In this document: positions 26,395 to 38,019 of the stretch, one piece after another | Numbering within the stretch: position 1 is the stretch's first letter | Layout of the letters: every line of letters starts with the position of its first letter | Assembly (NCBI GenBank): GCA_017961685.1 | Contig: JAGCWW010000003.1 | Location: forward strand, 1-64,000 | From: Acholeplasmatales bacterium | GTDB lineage: Bacteria > Bacillota_I > Bacilli_A > Acholeplasmatales > JAEDCM01 | Direction of reading: 5' to 3' | DNA length: 64,000 nucleotides | Translations under genes and position numbers: made by a program | The notes under the pieces: generated by a model | What the model was told of the DNA's origin: nothing | The model's input: only the letters and a program-made list of their open reading frames with translations | Database searches by the model: none

Positions 26395-28036
26395 TATTCA
26401 TTCCTACTTTCTTTAAATAATCGTTATATAGCCTTAATTTATACGTATCACTTATCTTTTTAATGTTAGTTTCATTCATTTGCATCAAATTAGAGAAGCT
26501 CATGAACTCATTTTGGGTATCTAACATTTCTTTATACATGTTTTTATTTAAATTAGATTTCTTATGAACTAAATTAAATGTCCAGTTTAATTGTTCATCA
26601 TTTATTAATTTAGATATTCTTTCATAACATCTATTCTTTTGATAAGTATTATTTTCCTCATCAAATTTGATCGCATCATTTGATAAAGTTTTAATCTTTT
26701 CTTTTAATGTTTTAATATGTCCATCATTTAAAACATCATAATATCCAAATATACTTACTGTATAATTTAAGATTTCATCATATCTTTTACTCATTATAAG
26801 CAAAGCTAGAGTATCAAGCTCATAATCAATAGAGAATTCAAATAATTTTTTATATGATTTATTAATTAAGCAAGTATTAACATATTCTAAATAGCTAATT
26901 GGATAATTATTAATCATGTTAAATAAGACTTGTTTTTCATATTCTGAAGGTTTATTAAATGCTTTAAGCATATTTTTTATATCAAGCAAATCATTTCTAA
27001 CGTATTTTATTCTTAATATATCCATATCTGTAGCATTTCTATCATCTAATAATTCTTTTTCATTTATTTCTTTTTCATCAATATACGGTTGATTTAATTG
27101 CTTATTTAATTTATTAAAATATCTTAAAATAGTAAAATACTTCTTTTCTAGCATTAAGTTAAGTAAATCAATACTAACTACAGCAATAGGTATATTAGTT
27201 ACATCTTGCGCTTTATACTTTGAAAGTGGTGTTGTATATAATGTATATCTCATTAATTCATCTCTAATAACAGTTAAAGCATAACCATTAGCATCAAACA
27301 TTGCTTTATAAATTTTATGAGCTAAATTAATATTTTCATACTTAATAGAATATTCTAATAACTTAGGATAAGTTAATTGCCATAAGCCTTTAACATGTCT
27401 ATTATCATTAGGCATATAAATGTATTCATCTTCTTTAATATCTCTAGTATGCATAGTTAATATATAATCAATCTCATCATCATTAATTCTATTGTCACAT
27501 ACAAAAGCGATTAGAGCCTTTTCTGGCCACTTTTTAACTGTAGCTATATCATTTATACCTATTTGTGGTAAAAGCTTAATATTGTTTGAAATTAAAGCTA
27601 GATAAATTAAATCATCTGTTAAATTATTGATATCTCTATTATTAATTGCGTATTTTAATTTATTGTTTTTAATTAAATATGTAAATATTTTAACTGATTC
27701 ATTTTTAATGACATAATCAATTAAAGAATTATTCTTTTTATCAATTCCTTTAATAATATCATCATCTAATTGATTAACATCATCCTTTTTACTTATTTGG
27801 TTTAGTATTTGATCATAATTCTTATGAACTGAAACTTCTCCAGTAGTTAAATAATCAATAGAAACATTAAAAATGCTTGCGATTTTAGGAAGTAACATAA
27901 TATCTGGATATTCTTCCTCATTTTCCCAAGCTTTAATTAAACTTTCACGGCATGATAAAAGAGTAGAAAGCTCACTTTCACTCATTTGGTTTTCTATTCT
28001 TAAGTTTTTAATGTTTTTTCCAATATTAAAACTCAT
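26387..28036 (-). CDS. XRE-type DNA-binding protein with large helical C-terminal region
   Basis: 549 residues. A clear XRE helix-turn-helix fills about 1-66 (ENQMSESELSTLLSCRESLIKAWENEEEYPDI, then the scaffold SIFNVSIDYLTTGE). The remaining 480 residues are hydrophilic, Lys/Asn/Ile-rich and helical, with a repeat-like feel near 100-190 (SLIDYVIKNESVKIFTYLIK) that resembles ankyrin-type units but lacks the consensus. It is the first gene of a three-gene operon with its own extended -10 promoter. It could be the regulator and sensor of the downstream genes. Confidence 0.65.
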   Translation of the reverse strand: MSFNIGKNIKNLRIENQMSESELSTLLSCRESLIKAWENEEEYPDIMLLPKIASIFNVSIDYLTTGEVSVHKNYDQILNQISKKDDVNQLDDDIIKGIDKKNNSLIDYVIKNESVKIFTYLIKNNKLKYAINNRDINNLTDDLIYLALISNNIKLLPQIGINDIATVKKWPEKALIAFVCDNRINDDEIDYILTMHTRDIKEDEYIYMPNDNRHVKGLWQLTYPKLLEYSIKYENINLAHKIYKAMFDANGYALTVIRDELMRYTLYTTPLSKYKAQDVTNIPIAVVSIDLLNLMLEKKYFTILRYFNKLNKQLNQPYIDEKEINEKELLDDRNATDMDILRIKYVRNDLLDIKNMLKAFNKPSEYEKQVLFNMINNYPISYLEYVNTCLINKSYKKLFEFSIDYELDTLALLIMSKRYDEILNYTVSIFGYYDVLNDGHIKTLKEKIKTLSNDAIKFDEENNTYQKNRCYERISKLINDEQLNWTFNLVHKKSNLNKNMYKEMLDTQNEFMSFSNLMQMNETNIKKISDTYKLRLYNDYLKKVGMNNE

Positions 28037-28061
28037 ATAAATATCACCACTACCTAGTTTT

Positions 28062-28070
28062 ATTATAGCA
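28062..28070 (-). promoter_or_regulatory. Extended -10 promoter of the XRE/unknown/HEPN operon
   Basis: TGC-TATAAT on the minus strand, 25 bases before the ATG of the XRE gene. It is the same form as the promoter at 4185-4193. Confidence 0.6.
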
Positions 28071-28118
28071 TAATATTCATTTTAAATTATATAAATAATA
28101 TTAAGAAAAAAAGAAAAA

Positions 28119-28140
28119 AGTTAGATTTTTTAATCTAACT
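28119..28140 (-). terminator. Intrinsic terminator of the pyrimidine operon
   Basis: AGTTAGATT pairs with AATCTAACT around a 4-base loop, followed by six Ts on the minus strand. It overlaps the stop of the last gene. Confidence 0.85.
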
Positions 28141-28600
28141 AATCTTCTTCATCTTCTAAATCAGTATCCAGGTTATGCTTTTTCGTGTTAACCTTGCTTA
28201 ATTTATTGAAAGTATTAATAAATAACATAAAGACACCAACAACAGTTAAACCAGCACCACCAGCAGATCCCATAGTAGATAAATTCATTCTAAAGCTTGA
28301 ATACCATGGAATGTGCTTTTCATAAACATCTTCACTTTTAATATAAACCTTGTATGAGCCTTTTGTTGTTTTATCATATATAAGCTTAGAATCTATATCT
28401 ACATATCTTGTCTTATTTTTTTCTTCAATAATATAGAATACTACTTCTTGGTTTGTTTCATAATCCTTACCCTTAGTAAAGTTAGTACCTGGGAAGAATA
28501 ATAAAATTAAACCAACTCCTATAATTATTAGAATAAATGGTAATATCCATTTAGCGTAAAATGTTGTTGTTACATTATAGCCTTTAACATCATTTGACAT
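28139..28600 (-). CDS. Uncharacterised membrane protein at the end of the pyr operon
   Basis: 153 residues. Two membrane helices, near 17-35 (ILPFILIIIGVGLILLFF) and 108-128 (GGAGLTVVGVFMLFI), flank an extracytoplasmic domain of about 70 residues rich in strands (EVVFYIIEEKNKTRYVDIDSK). The architecture recalls DUF3592-type proteins, but that is a weak impression. Its start abuts the pyrE stop, and the operon terminator lies directly after it. Role unknown; a part in pyrimidine metabolism is only suggested by position. Confidence 0.6.
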   Translation of the reverse strand: MSNDVKGYNVTTTFYAKWILPFILIIIGVGLILLFFPGTNFTKGKDYETNQEVVFYIIEEKNKTRYVDIDSKLIYDKTTKGSYKVYIKSEDVYEKHIPWYSSFRMNLSTMGSAGGAGLTVVGVFMLFINTFNKLSKVNTKKHNLDTDLEDEED

Positions 28601-29229
28601 TATTTAGTAATCCAACTTTCATCATGCGGATTAATCTTCCAAGCTTTTAGTTTTTCTAAATCAGATTCTTTAATGTATTTTCCTTCAACTGCTTCTTTGA
28701 TTAGATCATCATAGTTAGCAATTGAGACGTATCTACAATTGGCATTTTTGAAGTTTTCAAAGCCTTCTTCAAGATTGTAAGTGAATATTGAAACAACGCC
28801 TAAAACGTCAAGTTTTGCCTCTCTTAAAGCATTTACGCATTCAATACTTGATCCACCTGTTGAGATTAAATCTTCAACAACGACAACTTTTTGTCCTTCT
28901 TTGTAGAATCCTTCAATTTTATTTTCTCTACCATGGCTTTTTGCACTACTTCTTACATAACCCATTGGTAAATCTAAGATATTTGCAGCTAGTGCTGCAT
29001 GTGCAATACCAGCAGTAGCTGTACCCATAAGCATTTCAACTTGTGGGAATTCTTTTTTGATTTTTCTTGCGATTTCAATTTCAACCATACTTCTTACCAT
29101 TGGATAAGATAAAATTAGTCTATTATCGCAATAAATTGGTGATTTAATACCACTTGCCCATGTAAATGGTTCATCTGGTCTTAAAAATACTGCTCTAATC
29201 TTTAATAAATTCTTTTCTACATTTCCCAT
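28600..29229 (-). CDS. pyrE: Orotate phosphoribosyltransferase
   Basis: 209 residues. It joins orotate to PRPP to give OMP. The PRPP-binding motif is VVVVEDLISTGGSS; FTWASGIKSPIYCDNR at the N-terminus and RSSAKSHGRENKIEG (flexible catalytic loop) are diagnostic. It lies 2 bases after pyrF in the pyrimidine operon. Confidence 0.96.
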   Translation of the reverse strand: MGNVEKNLLKIRAVFLRPDEPFTWASGIKSPIYCDNRLILSYPMVRSMVEIEIARKIKKEFPQVEMLMGTATAGIAHAALAANILDLPMGYVRSSAKSHGRENKIEGFYKEGQKVVVVEDLISTGGSSIECVNALREAKLDVLGVVSIFTYNLEEGFENFKNANCRYVSIANYDDLIKEAVEGKYIKESDLEKLKAWKINPHDESWITK

Positions 29230-29231
29230 TA

Positions 29232-29918
29232 TTATTCACCTAAAAAGTCCTTTCTAATTTGTTTATAAGCTTTTACTGGATCATCTGCTTTAGTTATAGG
29301 TCTACCTACAACGATAAAGTTAGTTCCAAGAATTCTTGCATCTTTTGGTGTTGTAATTCTAACTTGATCATCTTTTGAATTAGATTCTAAACGAATACCT
29401 GGAGTAACAGTTATAAAATCATTTCCGCATGCTTTTTTAATTGCTTTAACTTCTAGTGGTGAGCATACTACACCATTTAAGCCAGCTTCTTTTGCGTTTT
29501 TAGCATGTTTAATAACCATTTCTTCCATAGTTGTTGAACATAATAATTCATTAGTTAACATTTCTTGGCTAGTTGATGTTAATTCAGTTACAGCAATAAC
29601 TAATGGTTTTTTCTCCATACCATCAAAAGCAGTTAGACATTCACTCATCATTTTAATTCCGCCTTTAGCATGTACATTAACCATATCAACATCTAATTTA
29701 GCTAAGTTTTTCATAGCACTTTTTACAGTGTTTGGAATATCATGTAATTTTAAATCTAAGAAGATATGATGTCCTAATTTCTTAATTTCTTTAATAATTT
29801 CAGGACCACATCCATAAAATAATTCCATACCTACTTTTACCCAAAGTGGTTCATCAAATTTCTTTAAAAATTCTATTGTTTTTTCCTTATCTGGAAAATC
29901 AAGAGCAACTATAACCAT
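29232..29918 (-). CDS. pyrF: Orotidine 5'-phosphate decarboxylase
   Basis: 228 residues. It decarboxylates OMP to UMP, the last step of de novo synthesis. IVALDFPDKEKTIEFL, the catalytic FLDLKLHDIPNTV with the DxKxxD array, VHAKGG and VTPGIR are all present. The ATG at 29918, directly after the pyrD stop and 6 bases after AAGGA, is preferred over the longer in-frame reading to 29957. Confidence 0.96.
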   Translation of the reverse strand: MVIVALDFPDKEKTIEFLKKFDEPLWVKVGMELFYGCGPEIIKEIKKLGHHIFLDLKLHDIPNTVKSAMKNLAKLDVDMVNVHAKGGIKMMSECLTAFDGMEKKPLVIAVTELTSTSQEMLTNELLCSTTMEEMVIKHAKNAKEAGLNGVVCSPLEVKAIKKACGNDFITVTPGIRLESNSKDDQVRITTPKDARILGTNFIVVGRPITKADDPVKAYKQIRKDFLGE

Positions 29919-29919
29919 T

Positions 29920-31566
<1,647 letters not shown>

Positions 31567-31567
<1 letters not shown>

Positions 31568-34500
31568 TAGATCATTGCCACCTTAATTGTAATATCTTCT
31601 AATACATCTAGTAAAATTCTAACAGTATCAAGTGAAGTAAATGTAGTAATGTTATTTAAACTAGCTACACTTCTAATCTTAAATCCATCTTTTCTTCTGT
31701 TGATTTCACTTCTATTAGCTGTATTAATTACATATGAGATGTGACCTTTTCTTAAAGCATCTAGAATTTCTTCTGAACCTTCTGATACTTTCTTCTTAAT
31801 TCTTGTTTTAACACCATGTTCTTTTAAGAATTTACCTGTACCAGCTGTTGCTTCAATGTTAAATCCTAAATCATAGAATCTCTTAATTAAAGGTAAGGCT
31901 AATTCTTTTGTTTCATCAGATAATGTAACAAAGATTGTACCGTAATTAACAACTCTCATTCCACTAGCCTTTAACGCCTTATATAAAGCTCTATTTAGTG
32001 ATTTATCATATCCGATTGCTTCACCTGTAGATTTCATTTCTGGTGAAAGAACTGCATCAAGACCATTAATCTTACTCCATGAGAATGTAGGTACTTTTAC
32101 ATAGTATTTTTCAGGTACTTGACCAAGTCCTGTGTATAAGCCTTGTTTCTTTAAAGATATACCCATCATACATTTTGTTGCGATTTGAGGCATATTAATC
32201 TTTGTTGCTTTACTTAAGAATGGTACTGTTCTACTACTTCTAGGATTTACTTCAATAATTGATACATTATTATCCTTATCAACGATAAATTGAATATTAA
32301 ATAGTCCAACAATTCCAATTTCAATACCTAATCTTACTGTATAATCAGTAATTGTCTTTTTAACTTCTTCATTTAAAGTCATGCTTGGGAATACTGAGAT
32401 TGAATCTCCTGAGTGAACACCTGTTGCTTCAATATGTTCCATAATTCCTGGGATAAATACATCTTTACCATCACAAATGGCATCTACTTCGCATTCACGT
32501 CCTTGAATGTATTTATCGATTAAAACTGGTTGTTTTTCATCAATAGCAACGGCATTTTCAAGGTATGCTAGTAATTGTTCATCATCATTTACTATTTGCA
32601 TAGCACGTCCACCAAGTACATATGATGGTCTAACTAAAACAGGGTAACCTATTTCATTAGCTGCTTTAACACCATCTTCTAGTTTAGTAACTGTTGTACC
32701 TTTAGGTTCTGGTATATTTAATTTAATTAATAAATCTTCAAATAATTGTCTATTTTCTGCCTTAGCAATAGCTTCATTAGATGAACCAATAATATTTACA
32801 CCTAATTTTTCTAATCTATCAGCTAAGTTGATTGCTGTTTGACCACCAAGTTCAACTATTACACCAAGTGGTTGTTCTAGATGAATTACATTCATTACAT
32901 CTTCAATTGTAAGTGGTTCAAAGTATAACTTATCACTAATTAAATAGTCAGTTGATACTGTTTCAGGGTTATTATTTATTACTATTGCTTCATAACCCAT
33001 TTCTTTTAATGCCCAAATAGAGTGAACTGTTGAATAGTCAAATTCTACACCTTGACCGATTCTAATAGGACCAGATCCAAGTACGATTACTTTCTTTCTA
33101 TCACTTCTAATTGATTCATTTTCTTGTTCATATGTTGAATATAAGTAGCTTACATTACTCTTAAATTCAGCTGCACAAGTATCTAGCATCTTATATACTG
33201 GATAAATGTTGTTTTCTTCTCTTATTTTATACATTTCAAGTTCAGAAATACCCATCTTTTGAGCCATAAATTGGTCAGAGAAGCCGATTTTCTTTAATTC
33301 TAGAATTGTATCTTTATCTAGATTTGGTTTAATTCTCTTTTCAGCATTTGTGATATTTTTAAACTTATCTAGGAAGAATTTATCAATCATTGTTAGATTA
33401 TAGATTGTATCTATATCAATATCTCTTCTTAAAAGTTCAGCAATTTCAAATAATCTTAAATCACTAGCCTTCTTAATTGATTCTAATAATTCTTCTGTAG
33501 GAGTATTATCGAATTTTTTCATATACATATGGTTTACACCATATTCTAAGCTACGGCATCCTTTTAGTAATGCTTCTTCAGTAGTTCTACCAATACTCAT
33601 TACTTCTCCTGTAGCCTTCATTTGAGTTGATAGTGTTCTATCAGCTGTATTAAACTTATCAAATGGGAATCTAGCTAATTTTAATACTACATAGTCAATT
33701 GTAGGTTCAAAACTAGCTATAGTTGATGCGATGTTTATTTCTTCTAGGAATAATCCAGCTGCAATTTTAGCTGAAACTCTAGCAATTGGATAACCTGATG
33801 CTTTACTTGCTAGAGCACTACTACGTGAAACACGTGGGTTAACTTCAATTACATAATATTCATAGCTTTTTGGATTTAAGGCAAATTGTACGTTACATCC
33901 ACCAAGAATATTTAATGCTCTAACAATCTTTAAAGCACTAGTTCTTAGCATTTCATATTCTTTTGGTGTTAATGTTTGAGCTGGTGCTACAACCATTGAA
34001 TCTCCTGTATGAATACCAACTGGGTCGATATTTTCCATTGAACAAATACAAATAGCTGTATCATTAGCATCACGCATAACTTCAAATTCAATTTCTTTAT
34101 ATCCTTTAATTGATTTTTCAATCATGATTTGTCCAACTGGACTAATCTTTAAACCATTTTTAGCAAGTTCAGCTAATTCTTCATCATTATCAGCAAAACC
34201 TCCACCTGTTCCACCTAATGTGAATGCTGGTCTAACGATAATAGGATAACCTATTCTATTAGCTTCTTGGATAGCATCTTCAACATTATGAGCGAAATAA
34301 CTTTCAGTCATAGGCTCGCCGATTTCTTGCATTAAGTTTTTAAATAATTCTCTATCTTCTGCTTTTTCAATTGCTTTAAAGTCAGTTCCCATTACTTGAA
34401 CTTGGCATTCATCTAAAACACCCTTTTTAGCAAGTTGAACAGCTAAGTTTAATCCTGTTTGACCACCTAATGTACAAACAATTCCATCAGGACGCTCATA

Positions 34501-34737
34501 TCTAATAACTCTAGATACGAATTCTAGATCGATTGGTTCCATATAAACCTTATCAGCAACAGTGTAGTCTGTCATGATTGTTGCTGGGTTTGAGTTAATT
34601 AATACTACTTCATAACCTTCTTCTTTAAGAGCAAGACAAGCTTGTGTACCTGCATAGTCAAATTCAGCAGCTTGACCTATAACAATTGGACCTGATCCAA
34701 TTACTAAAACTTTTTTAATATCAGTTCTTCTAGGCAT
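31567..34737 (-). CDS. carB: Carbamoyl-phosphate synthase, large subunit
   Basis: 1056 residues, full length. Two homologous synthetase halves each carry the opening signature (KVLVIGSGPIVIGQAAEFDY near 10-29; KVIVLGSGPIRIGQGVEFDY near 550) and an ATP-grasp fold with VRPAFTLGGTGGG in the first and VRPSYVLGGRAMQ in the second. The C-terminal MGS-like allosteric domain (from about 930) contains DLGFNIEATAGTGKFL. It makes carbamoyl phosphate from bicarbonate, ammonia and two ATP. Partner CarA overlaps it by 8 bases and appears to lack glutaminase activity. Confidence 0.96.
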
Positions 34738-35770
34738 TTTTCTTACCTCCTAAATCCATAAAGTCATTAAATCTTTCAAGTAATAAATTGAAGTCTTCTG
34801 GGTTAGCTTCATTATCTAGGTTATATAAAATACCTAGTAAATGCTTATCATAGTTAACTACGCCTTCAATTTCACCATCAAGTAAGTTTTTACTTAATAT
34901 ATCTAAGTTAGTGTTTGTTAAATCGCTAATTCTATAGAAATGGTTTTGACTAATTACATAATTTTTCTTTGTATCTTCATATTTAATAGTATGATTTCCG
35001 CCTCTATGGCCAAACTTCATTAATTCATTCTTACCACCACAAGCTTCAACTAATACGTTAGTTCCAATTCCTGTAGCAAAGATTGGTTTTTTACCAATTA
35101 AATTCTTTACTAAATCAACTGAAACAATTTTAGGACCTCCTGCAAAGAAGATTCCATCATATTTAGCAATTTGTTCTGCTTTAGCATCATATGGGAAAAC
35201 TGTAACATCGTAATAGTTAGATAACACATCAAAAATTGATTTTCTAGCACCTAAATCTAGACAAGCAATCTTTCTTTTTGCTTCTTTATTTTTGATTTCA
35301 TACTTATCAATTTTAATATCAGGCTCACCTTTTTTATATTTGCTTATTTTTTCTAAAGCAGTTTCTACTGATGTAGATAGTGGTGTAATAATACCTAACA
35401 TTTCACCATTATTTCTAATTTCTTTTGTAAGCATTCTTGTGTCTAAATCATACATATAAGTTACATTTTCTTTAACGAATAAATCAGTTAAACTCATATT
35501 TGATCTAAAGTTTGATGGTTTAGAATTAAATTCTTTCGCAATCATACCTTTAATTTGAACCTTATCAGATTCATAATCTTCATCATTAATTCCATAATTT
35601 CCAATTAATGTGTAAGTCATAACAACAATATCATCAAAGTTTGCTTTATCATACATTATTTGTTGATAACCAACCATAGATGTATTGAATGTGACTTTTC
35701 CAATTTTTTCTTCTCCATAGCCTTCGCCTATGAATTCTTTACCATTTTCTAAAACTAGCTTAAGCTTCAT
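34730..35770 (-). CDS. carA: Carbamoyl-phosphate synthase small subunit with degenerate glutaminase site
   Basis: 346 residues. The N-terminal CarA-specific domain is kept (VTFNTSMVGYQQI, TYTLIGNYGI), and the C-terminal half is a class I glutamine amidotransferase fold (MKFGHRGGNH, ISQNHFY). But the catalytic cysteine of the usual GICLGHQ is replaced: the aligned stretch is ATGIGTN, with Gly234 at the Cys position and no gap up to FGHRGGNH. The oxyanion segment NGPGDP reads GGPKIV (211-216), and the terminal YHPEA reads YNLDNEA (316-322), losing His and probably Glu. It should not hydrolyse glutamine and may serve as a structural partner of CarB fed by ammonia. No frameshift is seen. Confidence 0.9.
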   Translation of the reverse strand: MKLKLVLENGKEFIGEGYGEEKIGKVTFNTSMVGYQQIMYDKANFDDIVVMTYTLIGNYGINDEDYESDKVQIKGMIAKEFNSKPSNFRSNMSLTDLFVKENVTYMYDLDTRMLTKEIRNNGEMLGIITPLSTSVETALEKISKYKKGEPDIKIDKYEIKNKEAKRKIACLDLGARKSIFDVLSNYYDVTVFPYDAKAEQIAKYDGIFFAGGPKIVSVDLVKNLIGKKPIFATGIGTNVLVEACGGKNELMKFGHRGGNHTIKYEDTKKNYVISQNHFYRISDLTNTNLDILSKNLLDGEIEGVVNYDKHLLGILYNLDNEANPEDFNLLLERFNDFMDLGGKKNA

Positions 35771-37007
35771 ACACTATTCCTCCATTTAAAATTGTATATT
35801 TAACTAATCCATTTACTTTCATTCCCATAAATGGAATAGCTTTTGACCTACTTAGTATGAATTTATCATCAATAATAAATTCTTTATTTAAATCAACTAT
35901 TGTTAGATTTGCTTTATTTCCTTCAATTATTTCATGACTATCTAAATGGAATAATTTAGATTCATTTAAACTCATTAAATCAACTAATCTCTTTAATGAA
36001 ATTATTCCAGTTTTAACAAAGTTTGTATAAATTAGTGGAAATGATGTTTCAAGTCCAACAATACCAAATGGTGATTTTAATAATCCCTTACTCTTCTCTT
36101 CATTTGAATGAGGAGCATGGTCTGTTGAGATTATATCAATTGAACCATCCTTTAAGCCTTCAATTAAAGCTTTTTGATCTTCAACTGATGAAAGTGGTGG
36201 ATTCATTTTATATGCGCCATCATCAACTAAATTCATTTCATTTAAAACTAAGTGATGTGGTGTTACTTCACAGCTTACATTACATCTTTTCTTATACCAT
36301 TTAATTAATTCTAGTGAATATCTACTAGATATATGACATAAATGATACTGACAATTTGTTTTTTCAGCTAAAACTAAATCACGAGCAAGTTGTACAGTCT
36401 CACTTACATCTAAGATTCCTGGAATTAAATGATCTTTATTCCAAGCACCTTCTCTAATTACACCACCATATAAAAGTGATTCATCTTCAGAGTGTGCTAT
36501 AATTGGGCGATTTAAGCGTTTTGCGTTTAACATTGCTTGATACATTAAATCAGCTGTTTTAACGCCTTTACCGTCATCTGAGAAGCCCTTAACATAGCTT
36601 TTAATCGCATCCATATCTGATAAAACTTCTGATTTTTCATCTTTAGTAATTGTACCAAGTATATGACAGTTTATTACTGCATCACGCCTTAATTCATCTA
36701 ATACCTTAACTGATTCTAAGTCAGATGGACTTGGTTTAAGATTTGGCATCATAAATACATCAGTATATCCGCCTTTAGCCGCAACTTTAGCTTCTTCTTT
36801 AATTGTTGCTTTATATTCAAAACCTGGTTCTCTAAAATGAACATGACAATCTATAAATGATGGTAGAATAGTTAGATTAGTACAATCTATTACTTCACCT
36901 TCATTAATATTATCATCAATTTTAACTATTACTTCTTTATCAATTAAAATATCTTTTTTAACTAAATCACTACCGATTAGTACATTTCCGTTTTTTAAAG
37001 TAATCAT
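35760..37007 (-). CDS. pyrC: Dihydroorotase
   Basis: 415 residues, class I dihydroorotase of the amidohydrolase superfamily; it closes carbamoyl aspartate to dihydroorotate. Zinc ligands are seen in DCHVHFREPG, the AHSEDE and HLCHISS histidines and the aspartate of STDHAPHS. VFMMPNLKPSP is characteristic. It overlaps pyrB by 4 bases upstream and carA by 11 downstream. Confidence 0.95.
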   Translation of the reverse strand: MITLKNGNVLIGSDLVKKDILIDKEVIVKIDDNINEGEVIDCTNLTILPSFIDCHVHFREPGFEYKATIKEEAKVAAKGGYTDVFMMPNLKPSPSDLESVKVLDELRRDAVINCHILGTITKDEKSEVLSDMDAIKSYVKGFSDDGKGVKTADLMYQAMLNAKRLNRPIIAHSEDESLLYGGVIREGAWNKDHLIPGILDVSETVQLARDLVLAEKTNCQYHLCHISSRYSLELIKWYKKRCNVSCEVTPHHLVLNEMNLVDDGAYKMNPPLSSVEDQKALIEGLKDGSIDIISTDHAPHSNEEKSKGLLKSPFGIVGLETSFPLIYTNFVKTGIISLKRLVDLMSLNESKLFHLDSHEIIEGNKANLTIVDLNKEFIIDDKFILSRSKAIPFMGMKVNGLVKYTILNGGIVYEA

Positions 37008-37879
37008 AGGCCTAAACTCCTTTTAACTACTGCCATTCTAATGTATACTCCATTAGTCATTTGCTTAAATATTCTTGATTTACTACATTCAACAACATCA
37101 TCAGCAATTTCTACTCCTCTATTAAATGGAGCTGGATGCATTATAATCGCATTTTCTTTCATTTTTTCTACTTTATCCATTGTTAAACCGTAATTCTTTA
37201 AGTATTCAGCATTTGAGATTTGTAAGTGTTCTGAGCTACCTAATCTTTCATTTTGAATTCTAAGTAGCATTATTATATCCATTTTATTAATTGCTTCATC
37301 TAGTGGAATATGTTTGTAACATGCTTCTTCATATTCTTTAGGTCCTGATGTATAACATTCCATACCTAGTCTAGTCATAACTTCAATATTTGTATGAGCT
37401 ACTCTAGAATGCTTAATATCTCCAACAATTGCAATCTTTAGTCCTTCAAAGTGACCATATTCTTCATATATCGTAAATAAATCCAAAAGTGATTGAGTTG
37501 GATGATCTCCCATTCCATCTCCGGCGTTAATAATTGGAATAGAGATATTTTTTAATTCATTATAATATTTTGTTTTAGAATGTCTTATAACAAATAAATC
37601 AATACCAAATGATTCAAATGTTTTAATTGTATCATAGAAAGATTCACCCTTATTTAAGCTAGATGTTTGAGCATTAAAGTTAATTACTTTCATATCAAGC
37701 TTTTCTTCAGCCATATTAAATGAATATTGTGTACGTGTAGATGGTTCAAAAAATAAATTACATACAACCTTATTCTTAATAGGATATTCTTTTCCTCTTT
37801 TGAAGCGTCTTGCTTCTTCTAATATTTCCATTATTTCTTCATTTGTTAAGTCTCTTAAGGAGAATAAATTCTTTTTCAT
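37004..37879 (-). CDS. pyrB: Aspartate carbamoyltransferase catalytic subunit
   Basis: 291 residues. Carbamoyl phosphate-binding FEPSTRTQYSF, GDGMGDHPTQSLLDL and HPAPFNRGVEI define the enzyme. No PyrI regulatory chain is adjacent. It is the first structural gene behind the PyrR-type attenuator; GGAGG lies 7 bases before the ATG. Confidence 0.96.
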   Translation of the reverse strand: MKKNLFSLRDLTNEEIMEILEEARRFKRGKEYPIKNKVVCNLFFEPSTRTQYSFNMAEEKLDMKVINFNAQTSSLNKGESFYDTIKTFESFGIDLFVIRHSKTKYYNELKNISIPIINAGDGMGDHPTQSLLDLFTIYEEYGHFEGLKIAIVGDIKHSRVAHTNIEVMTRLGMECYTSGPKEYEEACYKHIPLDEAINKMDIIMLLRIQNERLGSSEHLQISNAEYLKNYGLTMDKVEKMKENAIIMHPAPFNRGVEIADDVVECSKSRIFKQMTNGVYIRMAVVKRSLGL

Positions 37880-37903
37880 AAAAACCTCCTAATTTATAAA
37901 TAA

Positions 37904-37931
37904 AGGCACTATAGTTAGTCCTATAGCGCCT
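37904..37931 (-). terminator. Attenuator terminator in the pyr leader
   Basis: AGGCGCTATAG pairs with CTATAGTGCCT (one G-T pair) and is followed by TTTATTT on the minus strand, 25 bases upstream of pyrB. Its loop carries AGGACTA (37922-37916), which is complementary to TAGTCCT in the PyrR site (37994-37988). The two structures are therefore mutually exclusive, as in an antiterminator/terminator switch. Confidence 0.85.
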
Positions 37932-37979
37932 AAATAACATACCAAAAAGCTTCTGCTTTATAAAATATAATTATTTTAT

Positions 37980-37993
37980 AGCCTCACAGGACT
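37980..37993 (-). promoter_or_regulatory. PyrR-binding anti-antiterminator element
   Basis: AGTCCTGTGAGGCT on the minus strand fits the conserved PyrR RNA-binding loop of Bacillota pyr leaders (AGUCC-N-G-N-GAGGCU). In B. subtilis UMP-bound PyrR stabilises this hairpin so that the downstream terminator forms. The pyrR gene itself is not in the window. Confidence 0.88.
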
Positions 37994-38019
37994 ATTTAAA
38001 ACTTCTTTACTCTAGTAGT

